DNA of 64,000 nucleotides from Mesorhizobium sp. (GTDB lineage: Bacteria > Pseudomonadota > Alphaproteobacteria > Rhizobiales > Rhizobiaceae), in contig NZ_SUGA01000022.1 in NCBI RefSeq assembly GCF_004963255.1, positions 31,289 to 95,288 of the forward strand. Direction: 5' to 3'. Both the position numbers and the translations under genes were made by a program. Shown here one piece after another: positions 18,361 through 27,343 of the stretch. The notes below the pieces were generated by a model. That model was not told where the DNA came from. It saw nothing but the letters and a program-made list of their open reading frames with translations, and did not search any database. Numbering within the stretch: position 1 is the stretch's first letter; every line of letters starts with the position of its first letter.

Positions 18361-19243
18361 GGATGTCGTTGCCGAATGATTTGGCCAGACCAATTGCTCT
18401 TGGCGAAGGATTCGATATCGCGCAGAACAGTGAAAACCGTTGTGGTCGTTCAACGACCGGAAGCGGATATGGGTCTAAGACTTCTGCAAAAATAGTTTTC
18501 AGCCGTTTCTTAACATACCGCTCCAGACCTCCAACATCGGCATTGCGTTGAAGCGTTTCGGTGTCATCGAGATAGCCGAGCAGGTCCGCAGTCAGCGATG
18601 TTTTGACCTTCGAATAGAGTTCGCCTTTCCATTCGTCGGATCCAAGCATGCGAGTTATGGCCCCTTCCTTGATCGCGTCAATCTTGGACATGTCGCGGGC
18701 GGCCTGTCGGTAGAGGCCAGCCAACGGAAATAGATACCAAACATCGATCGCCTTGGTGGCGGCGATTTTTTCGAGTGTCTCCCACTCAACCTCCATCCCA
18801 TAAGGATCGAGAAACATTACCGCCCTAGTTCGTTTCCAACCGTCCCATTCGATTTCGCGTTGTATCAACTCGTTTGCGTTTCCCTTTAGAACTGAGATGT
18901 CGAGTTGAGGGTTTGCGGCCTTCAGACCTTCAAGGGCCGCAACATGTTTTCGACGGGTGTCCATGAAAATTAGGCGGTCGAATGGCGGCTTGATATCAAC
19001 CGCTATTTGCGCAGAGCCTCTGCGCAGTTCGACTTGCTCCGGTGCCGGCTCTTCCAAAAGGTCTCCCGCCCGAGCTTTGACCCGAACAGTCCGCTTACCC
19101 GTGCCCGCAAAAGCGTCAATATACCAGACGTGGTCACACCAAGTGTGTAGGGCAGCTGAGTACCGCTTCAGGTAAGCTTCAACAATTGCAAGCTTTATCT
19201 CGGTATGCTGCCCACCGAATTCATGGTCATTCCCCGGCATCAT
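18317..19243 (-). CDS. tcmP: Three-Cys-motif partner protein TcmP
   Basis: A 308-residue protein. ATG-ATG at 19243/19240 follows AGGGAGAGGGG and gives the family-typical start HEFGGQHTEIKLAIVEAYL; a longer frame exists upstream but is not conserved-looking. WYIDAFAGTGKR (about 40-51) resembles motif I of a SAM-dependent methyltransferase, and AVMFLDPYGMEVEW (about 141) resembles a motif IV-like DPPY region. TcmP proteins are named for genomic partnership with the three-Cys DUF5131 protein, which converges on it here. The pair probably acts as one unit; a defence or modification role is inferred, not shown. Confidence 0.88.
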   Translation of the reverse strand: MMPGNDHEFGGQHTEIKLAIVEAYLKRYSAALHTWCDHVWYIDAFAGTGKRTVRVKARAGDLLEEPAPEQVELRRGSAQIAVDIKPPFDRLIFMDTRRKHVAALEGLKAANPQLDISVLKGNANELIQREIEWDGWKRTRAVMFLDPYGMEVEWETLEKIAATKAIDVWYLFPLAGLYRQAARDMSKIDAIKEGAITRMLGSDEWKGELYSKVKTSLTADLLGYLDDTETLQRNADVGGLERYVKKRLKTIFAEVLDPYPLPVVERPQRFSLFCAISNPSPRAIGLAKSFGNDILKSTRPASRRTCGH

Positions 19244-19361
19244 GCGGCCCCTCTCCCTGAAAGCATCATTACATTCTCGTACCAAAAAGTGGTCTGCAAC
19301 CTGTCGCAATGCCACCAGACAAATTGTATAAGACGCCGATGATTGGCTAACGGGGGCTACT

Positions 19362-20150
19362 TTGGAAGATCGAATAGTCCGTCGGGTCGCTATCGGCGCA
19401 TTCATACTGTGGCTAGTTTGGGCGCTTCATCCGTTTCTTGCAAAGCGAATGTTAATCCCATGGGATGCGCCGACAGTTGGTCAATGGGGCGATAGCTTCG
19501 GCGCTCTCAATGCCTTAATGTCGACTCTCGCATTCGCCGCTGTATTCTTCACACTGCGCCTTCAGCAACGTCAGATCAACGACGCCCAGCGCGATCAGCA
19601 TATACAACGGTTTGAAAGCACTTATTTTGAAGTTCTTCATCTTTTTCGCGAAGCCAGAGAAGCTTTCCAATACAAATACGGTGAGGCCTATGTTGATGCA
19701 GGAAAGATCAAGCCGCTTTTCAATTCGCTGACGTCCGGCCTTGACGCGGTACGGCGCGCTAATTTTGAGATATTATGGCGCCTTGGAAACATGCCTATCG
19801 ATGAAATTAAACCACAATTCGTAGGTGACGTTTATGAGGCGGCAGTCATTGACAGGTACGAGAGTTCGACTGGGCCGTATTTTCGTCTTTTCTATACAAT
19901 TTTATTTCGCATAAGAGACGATAACTTTCTCACACCAACCGAAAAACGGCGATATGCTAATCTCTTTCGTAGTCAATTGTCATCTCATGAGGTTGCCCTT
20001 GCAGGGTTCAATGGGCTCAATCCAGTGTCGAAGGACCTCGCCACATTGATCATAGAATTCCGGATACTAAAGTATCTCCCCGACGAATTCGGCCGCAAAT
20101 ACCTTGCCAGATGCTATCCTCCGCAAGCGTTTGAAGATCGCCCCGACTGA
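19362..20150 (+). CDS. Putative phage abortive infection protein (putAbiC family)
   Basis: A 262-residue membrane protein. Two N-terminal helices (about 9-28 and 46-63) surround VGQWGDSFGALNALMSTLAF, the hallmark of putAbiC proteins. A coiled segment, LRLQQRQINDAQRDQ, leads to RFESTYFEVLHLFREA, and the C-terminal half has YFRLFYTILFRIRDDNF and YANLFRSQLSSHEVALAGFN, also diagnostic. The family is named after lactococcal AbiC. Base composition is the most AT-rich in the window. It is divergent from tcmP and sits in the tRNA-Arg-linked block. Abortive infection is the family hypothesis; there is no direct evidence here. Confidence 0.82.
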   Translation: MEDRIVRRVAIGAFILWLVWALHPFLAKRMLIPWDAPTVGQWGDSFGALNALMSTLAFAAVFFTLRLQQRQINDAQRDQHIQRFESTYFEVLHLFREAREAFQYKYGEAYVDAGKIKPLFNSLTSGLDAVRRANFEILWRLGNMPIDEIKPQFVGDVYEAAVIDRYESSTGPYFRLFYTILFRIRDDNFLTPTEKRRYANLFRSQLSSHEVALAGFNGLNPVSKDLATLIIEFRILKYLPDEFGRKYLARCYPPQAFEDRPD

Positions 20151-20196
20151 CCGGGTCGAGTCATGAGGCGAGAGAGATGGTGGTGGTGGTTCGCTC

Positions 20197-21669
20197 TCAC
20201 CCCAGCACCTCCCCGATCGCCTGCGCCAACCTCTCCACCCCGTCCCGCGTCTGCGCCGCGTCGCACGCCGCATAGCCCAGCACCAAACCTTGGGTCGGCG
20301 CCGTGTTCTGGAAATATTTCGACAGCGGCGAGACGTTGATGGCCCTTTTGGCCGCCGCTTGGCTGACCTTGATGTCGTCGATGCCGTCCCTCAGATAGCC
20401 CACCACCTGGATGCCGGCTTCGGCGGGGGAGAGCGTGATCTCGTCGCGCAGGCGCTCGGTGACGATGTCGCGGAAGAGCTGGCGGCGCTGGGCGTAGATG
20501 CGGCGCATGCGCTTGAGGTGCCGGCTCATATGGCCCTCGGTGATGAAGTCGGCCAAGGCGGCCTGCAGCAGCAGCGGCGCGAACTGGCCGGTGGTGGAGA
20601 GCGCGTTGACGATGCGGCCGGCGAGCTCCGGCGGCAGCACCATGAAGCCGAGGCGCAGCGCCGGGAACAGGAGCTTGGCGAAGGTGCCGACATAGATGAC
20701 CCGGCCAGAGCGGTCCATGCTCTGGATCGCCGGCACGGGGCGGCCCTGAAAACGGTATTCGCCGTCGAAATCGTCCTCGATCACCCATGAATTGGCGGTC
20801 TCGGCAATGTCGAGCAGGCGCAGCCGCTCCTCCATGCGCATGGTGATGCCGAGCGGATGCTGGCAGGCGGGCGTCACATAGATGAGGCGGGGCAACGGGT
20901 CCGGCGGATCCAGAGACCAGCCGCGCTCCTGGTCGACCGGGATGGGCAGGACCCTTGCGCCGGCCACGGTGAAGGCGGCCTTGGCGCCGTAATAGCCGGG
21001 CTCCTCCATCCACACCGTGTCGTCGGGGTCGAGCAGCAGGCGCGCCAGGAGGTCGAAGGCGGCCTGCGCGCCGGTGGTGACGACGATCTGCTCGGGACGG
21101 CAGCGCACGCCGCGCGCGGAGAAGAGGTAGCCGGCGATCGCCTCCTTCAGCGCCGGGTGGCCGGTGACGTCATAGGTGCCGAACAGCGTCTCGCCGCCAT
21201 GGCTGGCGCGGCGCGCCACCAGACGGCCCCAGACGCCGAAGGGAAAGCTCCCCGCATCCGGCATGCCGGGGTGGAAGGCGACATGGCCCGGCCTGCCGTG
21301 ATGATAGGGCTGGCTGAGCAGTTGCTGGCCGCGCAGCGAGGGTTGGCGCAGCGGCAGGGGCGGTTCCTCGCGCGGCGACTCGCGCGGGCCTTCGGGCAGG
21401 TCGACGATCACGGGCCGCGCGCCCTGGCGGTTGGCGAGATAGCCTTCGGTGACGAGCTGGTCGTAAGCGGCGACGATGGTGTTGCGCCCAAGGCCGAGCT
21501 CGGCGGCCAAAGCACGGGTCGAAGGCAGCTCCGAGCCGGGGGGAAGCGCGCGGCTGCGGATGATGGCGACGAGGCCGTGATAGAGCTGGCGCGACAGATG
21601 CTCGGGGCTCGCGCGGTTCACGGCGAGCGTGTCGAGCGGGAAGGCCTGGGGCTTGGGGTGCGGGCGCAT
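20197..21669 (-). CDS. MocR/PdxR-type GntR-aminotransferase regulator
   Basis: A 490-residue fusion. Residues 20-90 are a GntR winged helix (LPSTRALAAELGLGRNTIVAAYDQLVTEGYL), and 115-490 are a fold-type I aminotransferase-like domain with VTTGAQAAFDLLARLLLDPDD, YVTPACQHPLGITM, VIEDDFDGEYRF and the PLP lysine region VGTFAKLLFPALRLGFM. The start MRPHPKPQ at 21669 is chosen; the longer frame upstream runs into a repeat element. Such regulators sense PLP or an amino compound. It is divergent from the IolE/MocC-like gene at 22218, recalling the mocR-moc arrangement of rhizopine loci. Confidence 0.9.
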   Translation of the reverse strand: MRPHPKPQAFPLDTLAVNRASPEHLSRQLYHGLVAIIRSRALPPGSELPSTRALAAELGLGRNTIVAAYDQLVTEGYLANRQGARPVIVDLPEGPRESPREEPPLPLRQPSLRGQQLLSQPYHHGRPGHVAFHPGMPDAGSFPFGVWGRLVARRASHGGETLFGTYDVTGHPALKEAIAGYLFSARGVRCRPEQIVVTTGAQAAFDLLARLLLDPDDTVWMEEPGYYGAKAAFTVAGARVLPIPVDQERGWSLDPPDPLPRLIYVTPACQHPLGITMRMEERLRLLDIAETANSWVIEDDFDGEYRFQGRPVPAIQSMDRSGRVIYVGTFAKLLFPALRLGFMVLPPELAGRIVNALSTTGQFAPLLLQAALADFITEGHMSRHLKRMRRIYAQRRQLFRDIVTERLRDEITLSPAEAGIQVVGYLRDGIDDIKVSQAAAKRAINVSPLSKYFQNTAPTQGLVLGYAACDAAQTRDGVERLAQAIGEVLG

Positions 21670-21737
21670 GGGTTTATCTCGCGCCGTGGGTGACGCGACT
21701 ACCGCGTGCGAGCCTTCCAGGTCGAGTTCCTTCGCGC

Positions 21738-21905
21738 CCCCCTCTGTCCTGCCGGACATCTCCCCCACTTGGGGGGAGATCAGCAGTTCCGACGCCCCGC
21801 TCGTCCTGCAGCGTAGGCTGATTGGCGAAAGCTGGCGCGACATCGATCTCCCCCCTCGTGGAGGAGATGCCCGGCAGGGCAGAGGGGGGCGCTGTCCCGC
21901 CGACG
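21738..21905. repeat. Rhizobial intergenic element, ACTTGGGG/CTCGTGGA type
   Basis: Blocks CTGCCGGACATCTCCCCCACT, a GCTGATTGGCGAAAGCTGGCG centre and CGATCTCCCCCCTCGTGGAGG are shared with the 15.2 kb element. It lies in the 548-bp gap between the MocR gene and the IolE-like gene. Confidence 0.65.
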
Positions 21906-21954
21906 ATCGACATTTTTGCTGACTTCCATCCCATCCCCCATCCTGCCATACCCA

Positions 21955-22217
21955 CCTCCCCGCGCAAACTGGTTCCTTCATTTTCCGGAAAACTGGCCCT
22001 CGCGATGGAGACAGAGCGGCGTAGACTTCGCTCACAGACGTTGGGGAAAAGACGTCGGCGCAAGACCGGGGAACACAGGTCAGGGCAAGGCAACTGGGAG
22101 GCTGCCGGCCGGACAGGCAAGGCGGGCGCGATGCATCGCCCGCCGCAGGCATGAAGCCATTTCCCTCCCGAAATGAACACTCCGCAGCCATCCCGGCTGC
22201 GGGGCGGAAAGTGAGCA
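21955..22217 (+). promoter_or_regulatory. Upstream region of the IolE/MocC-like operon
   Basis: The rest of the gap holds TTTTCCGGAAAA, a perfect 12-bp palindrome near 21983, preceded by GGTTCCTTCA, and a weaker TTTCCCTCCCGAAA near 22157. Either could be an operator for MocR or another regulator. The GCGGGGCGGAAAGTGAGCA before 22218 includes a purine-rich ribosome site. No gene was recognised here. Confidence 0.35.
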
Positions 22218-23129
22218 ATGACGACAGTTCGACTTGGCATAAACCCGATCACCTGGACCAATGACGACGTGCCGGAACTGGGCGGCGACACGCCGCTCGA
22301 GACCTGCCTCGGCGAAACCGCGGAAGCGGGCTATGCCGGCACCGAGCTCGGCGGCAAGTTCCCGCGCGACAGCCGCACGCTTCGGCCCATCCTCGACCAT
22401 TACGGGCTGGCGCTGGTCTCCGGCTGGTATGACGGGCGCATCTGCGAGAAGGAGGTGGACGAGGAGTTCGAGGCGATCCGGCCGCATCTGACTTTATTGC
22501 GCGATCTCGGCGCCAGACGTGTCGTCTATGCCGACACCTCGCGCGGCCGGCATGGCGCGATCCATGACCCGATCTCGCAGCGGCCGAAGCTGATGGACGG
22601 CGAATGGAAGGCCTATGGCGAAAAGATCACCAGGCTTGCCGAGCGCTTTTCCGATTTCGGCGTCGGCATGGCCTTCCACCATCACATGGGCACGATCGTC
22701 GAGACCGACCACGAGATCGACAGGCTGATGAATACGACCGGCGAGGCGGTCGGGCTGCTTTACGACACCGGGCACTGCGCCTTTTCCGGCGGCGACCCGG
22801 AGCAATTGCTGCGCCGGCATGTGGAGCGCGTCGTGCATGTGCATTGCAAGGATGTGCGCCCGGCGATGCTGAAGAAGGCGCGCGAGGCCGACATGAGCTT
22901 CATGGGCGCGGTGATGGAAGGCATCTTCACGGTGCCTGGCGACGGCGCGATCGACTATCCGACGCTGCTCAAGATCCTCGCCGACCACGGCTATTCCGGC
23001 TGGCTGGTGGTGGAGGCCGAGCAGGACCCGGCCAAGGCGCACCCCTTGACCTATGCCACGATGGGGTATCGCAATCTCAAGAAGCTGGCCGAGGGCGCGG
23101 GCTTCTACGTCCACGAGCGCAAGGGCTGA
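22218..23129 (+). CDS. IolE/MocC-like inosose dehydratase
   Basis: A 303-residue TIM-barrel protein of the sugar-phosphate isomerase family. RLGINPITWTNDDVPELGG at the start, FHHHMGTIVETDHEIDRLM, LYDTGHCAFSGGDPE, VVHVHCKDVRP and GDGAIDYPTLLKILADHGYSGWLVVEAEQDP are all hallmarks of 2-keto-myo-inositol dehydratase IolE; the Glu, Asp and His metal ligands are within these blocks. A second IolE lies at 35512 in the iolCDE operon, so this one may act on another inosose or a rhizopine-derived intermediate, like MocC. It is first in a gene string with an ABC importer, the ATPase starting 28 bp downstream. Confidence 0.9.
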   Translation: MTTVRLGINPITWTNDDVPELGGDTPLETCLGETAEAGYAGTELGGKFPRDSRTLRPILDHYGLALVSGWYDGRICEKEVDEEFEAIRPHLTLLRDLGARRVVYADTSRGRHGAIHDPISQRPKLMDGEWKAYGEKITRLAERFSDFGVGMAFHHHMGTIVETDHEIDRLMNTTGEAVGLLYDTGHCAFSGGDPEQLLRRHVERVVHVHCKDVRPAMLKKAREADMSFMGAVMEGIFTVPGDGAIDYPTLLKILADHGYSGWLVVEAEQDPAKAHPLTYATMGYRNLKKLAEGAGFYVHERKG

Positions 23130-23156
23130 AGAAAGCATGGGGCGCCGGGGAGGGAG

Positions 23157-24254
23157 ATGAGTTCGGTTCTGTACCAGAAGGTGGTCAAGAGCTTCGGCGC
23201 GCTTAACGTGCTGCGGTCGCTCGACCTTGCCGTGCCCGATCACAAATTCCTCGCTTTGCTCGGCCCGTCGGGCTGCGGCAAGACGACGGCGCTGCGCATC
23301 CTGGCCGGGCTCGACATGCCGAGCGCGGGCAAGGTCTTTATCGGCGAGCGCGACGTCACGCGGCTGCAGCCGCGCGATCGCGACATCGCCATGGTCTTCC
23401 AGAGCTACGCGCTTTATCCGCAGATGACGGTCGCCGAGAACATCGGCTATCCGCTGTGGATCCGCGGCACGCCGGATGCCGGGCGAAAGGCCAAGATCGG
23501 CGAGGTGGCCGCCATTCTCGAAATCGGCCACCTGCTCGACCGCAGGCCGCGCCAGCTTTCGGGTGGACAGCGCCAGCGCGTCGCGCTGGCCCGCGCCATC
23601 GTGCGCGACCCGGCGGCCTTCCTGATGGACGAGCCGCTCTCCAATCTCGACGCGAGGCTCAGGCTCACCATGCGCGGCGAGATCAAGCGGCTCTGCCAGC
23701 GCCTCAGCGCCACCACCATCTACGTCACCCACGATCAGGTCGAGGCCCTGACGATGGCCGACTTCGTCGCCGTCATGCATGGCGGCGAGCTGCAGCAGAT
23801 GGCGCCGCCCATCGAGATATATGACCGCCCGGCAAACCGCTTCGTCGCCACCTTCGTCGGCAACCCGCCGATGAACATCCTGCCGGCGGCGCTTTCCGAG
23901 CAAGGCGTGATCGTGGCCGGCAAGGTCGTTCCGCTGGACGCCGCGCGGCTTGCCGCCTGCCGCGCCGCCTCGATCGCCGAAATTGGCCTGCGGCCAGAAG
24001 ATTGCAGCGCTGCCGCGGCGGACACGCCCGACGCGCTCCCCGGCGAAATCTACGTCGTCGAACCGATGGGCAACGAGACGCTGGTCAATGTCCGCCTGGA
24101 AGGCGGCAACGTCTCGGTGCGGGCCGGCCGCGAATTCCGGGGTGTGGTGGGTGAAAGCATCGGCGTCGCCTTCGACCCGGCGAACGCCTGTTTCTTCAAT
24201 TCGGCCGGCCTGACAGCCGTCCACAGGGTCAACAACAATGGGAGAGTGACATGA
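23157..24254 (+). CDS. Sugar ABC transporter ATP-binding protein (MalK/UgpC type)
   Basis: A 365-residue ATPase. Walker A is GPSGCGKTT, the Q-loop is MVFQSYALYPQMT, the signature is LSGGQRQRV, Walker B is AFLMDEPLSNLDA, and the switch His is in IYVTHDQ. A C-terminal TOBE-like domain (IAEIGLRPED, GEIYVVEPMGNETLVNVRLEGG) is typical of the CUT1 sugar importers. Its stop overlaps the start of the binding-protein gene (ATGA). It powers uptake by the permeases at 25564 and 26466. Confidence 0.95.
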   Translation: MSSVLYQKVVKSFGALNVLRSLDLAVPDHKFLALLGPSGCGKTTALRILAGLDMPSAGKVFIGERDVTRLQPRDRDIAMVFQSYALYPQMTVAENIGYPLWIRGTPDAGRKAKIGEVAAILEIGHLLDRRPRQLSGGQRQRVALARAIVRDPAAFLMDEPLSNLDARLRLTMRGEIKRLCQRLSATTIYVTHDQVEALTMADFVAVMHGGELQQMAPPIEIYDRPANRFVATFVGNPPMNILPAALSEQGVIVAGKVVPLDAARLAACRAASIAEIGLRPEDCSAAAADTPDALPGEIYVVEPMGNETLVNVRLEGGNVSVRAGREFRGVVGESIGVAFDPANACFFNSAGLTAVHRVNNNGRVT

Positions 24255-25564
24255 TGCATTCAAGCAGACTTACTCGCCGATCCGTCATCAAGGGCGGGCT
24301 CGGCCTGGCCCTGGCGACCACCGCGCTGACCACGCTCGGCCTGCCGATGCCCGCCAAGGCGGCCGGCAAGAAAGTGATCATCGGCGCCTTCGCCGATGGC
24401 GGCCTGACGCCGTTCAAGGAAAAGATCATCCCGCTGGCCAAGGAACAGGGCTTCGACATCCAGTTCCTCGAGGACGAATACGGGGTGACGCTCGAAAAGT
24501 GGTTCGCCGACGCCCAGAGCGGCGCCGGCCAGTACGACCTCTATCTGCTCGACGACCCGTGGGTGCCGCAGTTCGGCGCCGCCAACGTGCTCGAAGACCT
24601 CGGTGCCGGCGGCATCGACGGGGCCGACAAGGACTGGATCGGCTCGATGATCGACATGGGCTATTGGCCGCCGCAGAAGGGGCCTCGCGTCAAGGGCTTC
24701 GAGAACGCCAAGCCGACGCTGATCTGCGTGCCCTTCGTCGGCGACCTGCAGACGCTGACCTATCGCAACGACGTCTTCACCGGCGGCGCGCCGAAGACCT
24801 GGGACGAGGTGATCGCCAAGGGCAAGGAAGGGGTTGCCGCCGGCAAGATCAAGTATCCGGTCGTCTTCCGCGGCGTTTCCGGCAACCCGATCGTCACCAG
24901 CTGGTATCCGGTTTTCCTGTCGTTCGGCGGTTCCTTCTTCGACGACAAGTGGAACCCGATCTTCAATTCGGCCGAAGGCAAGGCTTCGGCCGATTTCTTC
25001 GTCGGCACGATGAAGCAGAACACGGCGAGCGGCGTGGTGGAGTTCGATTCCGACCAGGAGGGCGCGGCGATCCTCGGCGGGGACGCGGGCGCCATCATCC
25101 AATACTCGGGCAATGCGCTGAAGGCCGATGATCCCGCCCAGACGAAGGTGGCGGGCAAGCTCGATTTCGGCGTCGTGCCGAAACAGGAAAAGGCGATCGC
25201 CCAGATGGGCATCTTCATCGCCGGCGTGCCGAAATCGGCGCCCAACAAGGCGAACTCCATCGAGTTCCTGAAGTGGTATGTGAGCGCGGAAACCCAGGCC
25301 AAGCTCTCGGAAGCGGGCTCTATTCCGGTCAAGCGCAGCGCCTTCGGCGTCGCCAAGCCCGGCAACCGGCTGATCCCGGTCGCGCTTCAGCAGCTCGACG
25401 CCGGCGCACTGCCCAGGCCGCGCACGCCCGACTGGGCGAAGGTAGAAGAACTGCTCGGCATCGAGCTCAACAAGGCCCTGCAGGCAGGCTCCGGCGGCGG
25501 CGCTGCTTTGGACACGGCCGCCAAGCAGGTCAAGGACTACCTGACCACGGCCGGGTACTACTGA
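24251..25564 (+). CDS. Sugar ABC transporter substrate-binding protein
   Basis: A 437-residue periplasmic binding protein. The leader LTRRSVIKGGLGLALATTAL contains a twin-arginine motif followed by a hydrophobic stretch and MPAKAAGK, so Tat export is likely. The mature part is a cluster B (MalE-type) fold: LYLLDDPWVPQFGAANVLEDL, VPFVGDLQTLTYRNDVF and GIFIAGVPKSAPNKANSIEFLKW. Linked enzymes (IolE- and IolG-like) suggest a cyclitol or polyol ligand. It overlaps both neighbours by the ATGA type of junction. Confidence 0.93.
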   Translation: MMHSSRLTRRSVIKGGLGLALATTALTTLGLPMPAKAAGKKVIIGAFADGGLTPFKEKIIPLAKEQGFDIQFLEDEYGVTLEKWFADAQSGAGQYDLYLLDDPWVPQFGAANVLEDLGAGGIDGADKDWIGSMIDMGYWPPQKGPRVKGFENAKPTLICVPFVGDLQTLTYRNDVFTGGAPKTWDEVIAKGKEGVAAGKIKYPVVFRGVSGNPIVTSWYPVFLSFGGSFFDDKWNPIFNSAEGKASADFFVGTMKQNTASGVVEFDSDQEGAAILGGDAGAIIQYSGNALKADDPAQTKVAGKLDFGVVPKQEKAIAQMGIFIAGVPKSAPNKANSIEFLKWYVSAETQAKLSEAGSIPVKRSAFGVAKPGNRLIPVALQQLDAGALPRPRTPDWAKVEELLGIELNKALQAGSGGGAALDTAAKQVKDYLTTAGYY

Positions 25565-26469
25565 TGCAAACCGGCATGCAGGCACGTAAATATCGCCTGC
25601 AGGGGGCGGGGCTCGACCTCGCCCTCCCATACCTCATGCTGGCGCCGGGCCTGATGGTCGTGCTCGGCGTGCTGGTCTATCCGCTTTGGGACGGGCTGCG
25701 CGCCAGTACCCGGGCTTACCGCTACGGGTCGCCCATCTCCAATGTCGGCTTCCAGAACTATGTGCAGCTTTGGAGCGACGCGCAGTTCCTGAATTCGCTG
25801 TGGGTCACGGTCAAGTTCGTGGCGCTTTCGGTGTCGATTGAGGCGGTGCTGGGCTTCGCGCTGGCCTTGTTCTGCCTGCACGAATTCCGCGGCATAAGGC
25901 TGCTGAGGACGGTGCTGATCATTCCCATGGTGATCACACCGGTCGTCGTCGCCATTCTGTTCAGGCTGATCTACGCCAGCGACGCCGGCATGCTGACGGC
26001 GCTCTCGGAGGCCATGGGCGGCGGCGGAGTCCAGATCCTCGGAAACCCGCTCAATGCCTTTATCGGCCTTGTCGTGCTCGATGTCTGGGAGTGGACGCCG
26101 CTGATGTTCCTGATCCTGCTTGCCGGCCTGCAGTCGCTGCCGCACGAGCCGTTCGAGGCGGCGCGCGTCGACGGCGCCGGGCCGTGGCGCGTCTTTGCCG
26201 ATCTCACCTTCCCGATGATGCGGCCGGTGCTGGCGGTCGCCATCGTGCTCAGGACCATCGACGCCTTCGGCACCTTCGACCAGGTTTTCGTGCTGACCCG
26301 AGGCGGACCGGGCGAAGCGACGAGGCTGATCTCGATCTATGGTTATGACACCGCGTTCAAGTTCCAGCAGACAGGATACGCGGCGGCGCTGTTCGTGACG
26401 ATCGGCCTCGTCGTGCTCGCGCTCGCCTTCAGCGCCATCAGGCTCCTGCGCAGGGTCGACGCGTCATGA
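25564..26469 (+). CDS. Sugar ABC transporter permease 1
   Basis: A 301-residue CUT1 permease. The ATG at 25564 shares TGATG with the upstream stop. About six membrane helices are visible (LPYLMLAPGLMVVLGVLVYP, WVTVKFVALSVSIEAVLGFA and others), and the EAA cytoplasmic loop is EAARVDGAGPWRVFADLTFP, which docks the ATPase. Its stop overlaps the next permease start. MalF-like partner. Confidence 0.95.
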   Translation: MQTGMQARKYRLQGAGLDLALPYLMLAPGLMVVLGVLVYPLWDGLRASTRAYRYGSPISNVGFQNYVQLWSDAQFLNSLWVTVKFVALSVSIEAVLGFALALFCLHEFRGIRLLRTVLIIPMVITPVVVAILFRLIYASDAGMLTALSEAMGGGGVQILGNPLNAFIGLVVLDVWEWTPLMFLILLAGLQSLPHEPFEAARVDGAGPWRVFADLTFPMMRPVLAVAIVLRTIDAFGTFDQVFVLTRGGPGEATRLISIYGYDTAFKFQQTGYAAALFVTIGLVVLALAFSAIRLLRRVDAS

Positions 26470-27284
26470 GCACCCGGCTGGCACGCATCCTCACCACCAT
26501 CTTCGTGCTCGCAGTCGTGCTGCTGCCGATCTACTGGCTGGTCTCCACCTCGCTCAAGTCCAATCGCGAGATCACCCAGGAAGGCACGCTCTACCCGCAT
26601 GTGCCGACGCTCGACAATTACGTCAGGCTGTTCACCGAAAAGCAGTTCGGCTCCTACCTGACGAACTCGGTGGTGGTCACCTTCTTCTCGGTTGCGATAG
26701 CGCTGGTCTTCGGCGCGATGGGCGCCTATGCGATCGCGCGGTTCCGCCTGCCTTTCGCCGCGGAGCGCAAGGTCGGCCTGTTCCTGCTCACGCTGCGCAT
26801 CATCCCGCCGGTGGTGATCCTGATCCCGGTCTATCTCCTGATGCTCAGCCTCGGCCTGCTCGACAGCTGGCTCGGCCTGATCGCTACTTATACCGCCTTC
26901 AACGTCACCTTCTGCGTCTGGATGATGGAGAGCTTCTTCCGCGAGATCCCCGTCGACCTCGAGGAGGCGGCCATGGTGGACGGCGATTCGCGCTTCGGCG
27001 CCTTCCGCCGCATCACGCTGCCGCTGGCAGCACCCGGCTTGGCGGCCACCGCCATCTTCGCCGTGCTTGTGACCTTCAACGAATTCCTTTTCGCGCTGGC
27101 GCTGACCGCGACACCGCGGGCAATGACCATGCCGCGCGGCACCGCCACGCTCATCGGGCGCATCGATACAGACTGGGCCTCGATGGCCGCCGCCGGCGTC
27201 ATCGGCGCGCTGCCGATCGTCTTCTTCGCGCTGCTGGTGCAGCGGCACCTGGTTCGCGGCCTGACCATGGGGGCCGTGAAGTGA
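26466..27284 (+). CDS. Sugar ABC transporter permease 2
   Basis: A 272-residue MalG-like CUT1 permease. The EAA loop is EEAAMVDGDSRFGAFRRITL, and the N-terminus VLLPIYWLVSTSLKSNREIT is typical of the family. It overlaps the first permease by 4 bp, completing the importer with the 23157 ATPase and the 24251 binding protein. Confidence 0.95.
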   Translation: MSTRLARILTTIFVLAVVLLPIYWLVSTSLKSNREITQEGTLYPHVPTLDNYVRLFTEKQFGSYLTNSVVVTFFSVAIALVFGAMGAYAIARFRLPFAAERKVGLFLLTLRIIPPVVILIPVYLLMLSLGLLDSWLGLIATYTAFNVTFCVWMMESFFREIPVDLEEAAMVDGDSRFGAFRRITLPLAAPGLAATAIFAVLVTFNEFLFALALTATPRAMTMPRGTATLIGRIDTDWASMAAAGVIGALPIVFFALLVQRHLVRGLTMGAVK

Positions 27285-27343
27285 CCGCCGGCCGGGCATG
27301 TTGAACTGGCCGTCGCGGACGGCCGCACAGGAAAGTTGAACGC

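Noticed and set aside
22494..24263. 589-codon minus-strand frame across the IolE-like and ABC ATPase genes
   Set aside because: Composition is typical of shadow translation, with no domains, and it spans two well-supported genes.
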